A DNA stretch of 64,000 bases from the NCBI RefSeq assembly GCF_963422355.1, contig NC_085106.1, positions 4,040,247 through 4,104,246 of the forward strand. The letters run 5' to 3'. The notes beneath the pieces are model-generated. The model was given only the letters and a program-made list of their open reading frames with translations. It ran no database searches and was not told where the DNA came from. This document shows positions 58,253 through 64,000 of the stretch, piece by piece. This stretch comes from Corticium candelabrum. Taxonomy: Eukaryota > Porifera > Homoscleromorpha > Homosclerophorida > Plakinidae. The translations under genes and the position numbers were made by a program. Within the stretch, counting starts at the first letter, position 1. Each line of letters opens with the position of its first letter.

Positions 58253-59880
58253 AGTCACCCTAGATAAAGAAAGAATCCTGAACGTTACTTTGCAGTTTTC
58301 CAACCCTATATAACGCAATCACACAAACGAGCTAGCCTCTAGCGCATCGTAGTAAAGTCCCTTCCACTGCAAAACGATGGGTGCCGCGCCTAATTGCCAA
58401 GTACGCTATCTAAACAGCAAAAGAGGACTTACCAAAAGATCCCTTGAAGTTCTAGTAAAATCAACCGACTTGCAGTCATACAGTACAGGTCATTGCCTAG
58501 TCAAAATCGAAGCAAATAGGGAGCGCATGCGCATCAGCCGCGACAGTGGTCCAAGCCTGAAACTTCTCACTAGACCGTATTATGTTAGTCGTTACAGTCA
58601 GTAGTGCGCTCGACAACCAAAACACAAGCGTATTACCTATTTCATTAATGACGTACACCAAAACTGTGAGTATGCAGGTGCGACAGTCACTAGAGGCGTC
58701 GTGGTCGAGCAAATAGTGTTGCGAGTGTTGCGGCTCTAAATTTGGTTGATGTTCAGGTGTCTCTCTACTTCCGATCACGTCTTATATTTAGTGCTGCTGC
58801 TTGCTTTTATTGAAATGCAAACACGTCTTTTGGGTCCCCTCAATTTTACGTAATACAATTGAACGTACAATAGCACTGCTGTCGATCTTACCCTTACTCT
58901 CTCGATCAGTTAGCTTCGAAAACAGCCGACGTCTGATTTTCCGGTTGTCAAGTCCCGTACAAGCACACGCCCCAATTTATGTCATCCTCCCTCGCTGTAA
59001 CACGCCCTCAGTTCTCGACGTCGAGACATTACTGTGGCATCTGACTCAAATTTCCATTATTTGAAATGCGGTTACTAAACTCGAATTGGCTAACCTTCGT
59101 AAAACTAGCAATTGTGTACGTTGGCATGCCATCTAGTTACGAAGTAGTTCAGGTACAGTTTGTTGCACTAACTAGATGCTGAAATAGCGTGGACACTACT
59201 AAAATTTAGGACGCCTTTCTTTGCTTTCGGTGGTCTGTACACGTAACAATAGCAACGAGAAAGTCGCAGGTGACCTTGTCTCCGAACATGCCTGAAAGCG
59301 TCTCCAGAGTTAGCCTCGTGTAGCCAGCCATGTTTCCTCTGTTAGTGGGGTATGTGACTCAAACTTGCATCACTTGAAAGTATATGACAGGGTGGGTATA
59401 CCTTTTTTACAGGCCTTCTTAACGCGCGTTTGTAGGCTACAGACTGGAGTAGGGCGGAGCCTACACGCGACGAGAGCATGTTGAAGAGTATTTCAAGCTT
59501 TTCGCTTGCGGATTAGCCTAATATATTTTTGCACAAGGTCTCAGAAGTTGACTGCACTAGTAGTCTACTGTCAGGGTACAAAAAGCAAATTAGATGCTAG
59601 GCATGGCGTGGATAGTTAGATGGATGTGCTTTTAACAACAATTGTTTCAATTTTTGAAAAATAGAGCTAGAAATCGTAATCAGTATAGCACATGTGTTAC
59701 AATAAAAGAAATTTTTGATGCGAAAACGCAAGTACAGAAGAAGAAAAGTGTGTGAACAAAATAGTACCCGGTGAGCAAAATAGGAGCGAATATAAACAAA
59801 ATAGAGACAGTGCATGAACAAAATAGTACTGTACATCATGTCTTGTGCGTAGACAGCTATCAGGCAGGTTTTGCTTTCGG
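58253..59880. other. No gene recognised
   Basis: Several short open frames (for example plus 58377 and 58801) lack family resemblance. Diverged minisatellite units lie at 59750-59825. Confidence 0.45.
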
Positions 59881-59883
59881 TGG

Positions 59884-59935
<52 letters not shown>
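59884..59935. repeat. (TA)n microsatellite
   Basis: About 26 TA units. Confidence 0.95.
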
Positions 59936-63530
<3,595 letters not shown>

Positions 63531-63591
<61 letters not shown>

Positions 63592-63640
63592 CACACACAC
63601 GCACACACACACACACACACACAATACTCACTGATATACA

Positions 63641-63692
<52 letters not shown>

Positions 63693-63747
63693 GCACGCAC
63701 GCACACACACACACACACACACACGCGCGCGCGCGCACACACGCACA
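63531..63747 (+). repeat. (AC)n tracts with GCAC and GCGC blocks
   Basis: Two AC tracts (63533-63622 and 63641-63747) separated by 18 bp of unique sequence, with GCACGCAC and GCGCGCGC blocks near the right end. The last 250 bp of the window hold nothing I can identify. Confidence 0.95.
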
Positions 63748-64000
63748 ACCATACTAATGTTCTGAGTAGGACAGTCTCACCACACTAAATAATTATTGTG
63801 TCATTTATAACGATAACTATGTCAGTAGTTAACTCCGACTTGCTAGCGAAACTCTCTTCAGTCACGGAAGAATTAAAACAAGGCATGTTTCTGCAACACA
63901 TGGTGATAAGTTACAAACAGTCGGTCAGCAGTCTGCACTGATCAAGCAGCTAACTAAAAACATTTGAGAGTCAAGTTTGGGCGCCCAAAAAGACAAGACC

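Overview
The window is animal nuclear DNA. Genes are split into many short exons with GT-AG introns (45 nt up to several kb), the intergenic DNA is AT-rich, and dinucleotide repeats, DNA transposons and retroelements are dense. The gene content (complement C3-like thioester protein, PARP14-like ADP-ribosyltransferases, CBR1-like reductase, ENOSF1-like enzyme, BEN-domain protein) combined with Gmr1-type Ty3/gypsy and Kolobok elements suggests an early-branching metazoan. My best guess is a sponge, with a cnidarian as the alternative; this is inference from gene style, not proof.

Layout. 0-2.7 kb: minus-strand BEN-domain gene, C-terminus off the left edge. 2.9-4.4 kb: two plus-strand coding pieces, the second resembling the N-terminus of CACTA/EnSpm-type transposases. 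4.7-14.7 kb: a PARP14-like gene (minus strand, copy A) cut in two by a Gmr1-type LTR retrotransposon (5781-9989) and, 12 bp away, a Kolobok DNA transposon (10002-11998). 15-16.8 kb: a MITE and a very long TG repeat. 17-38.2 kb: one large minus-strand complement C3/TEP-like gene with at least 30 exons, whose introns hold a SINE, an R2-like LINE fragment, two DNA elements and several TG repeats. 39.1-42 kb: plus-strand ENOSF1-like gene, divergent from the C3-like gene. 44.3-52.4 kb: minus-strand CBR1-like gene whose large first introns hold an OTU-domain fragment, a pogo fragment, a large palindrome and a hairpin. 54-57.4 kb: second PARP14-like gene (minus strand, copy B), paralogous to copy A. 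57.5-64 kb: mostly repeats and no recognisable gene.

Functionally, two innate-immunity-type loci dominate: the C3/TEP-like gene (opsonin/thioester chemistry) and the PARP14-like pair (macro, WWE and mono-ADP-ribosyltransferase domains). Both PARP copies carry disabling changes, different in each. The C3-like gene reads in frame through almost all exons I could define. It has two striking features: an inserted 8-Cys TB-like domain just before the thioester domain, and a probable one-base frameshift just after the thioester site.

All exon boundaries were derived by eye from splice consensus plus phase continuity, without transcript evidence.
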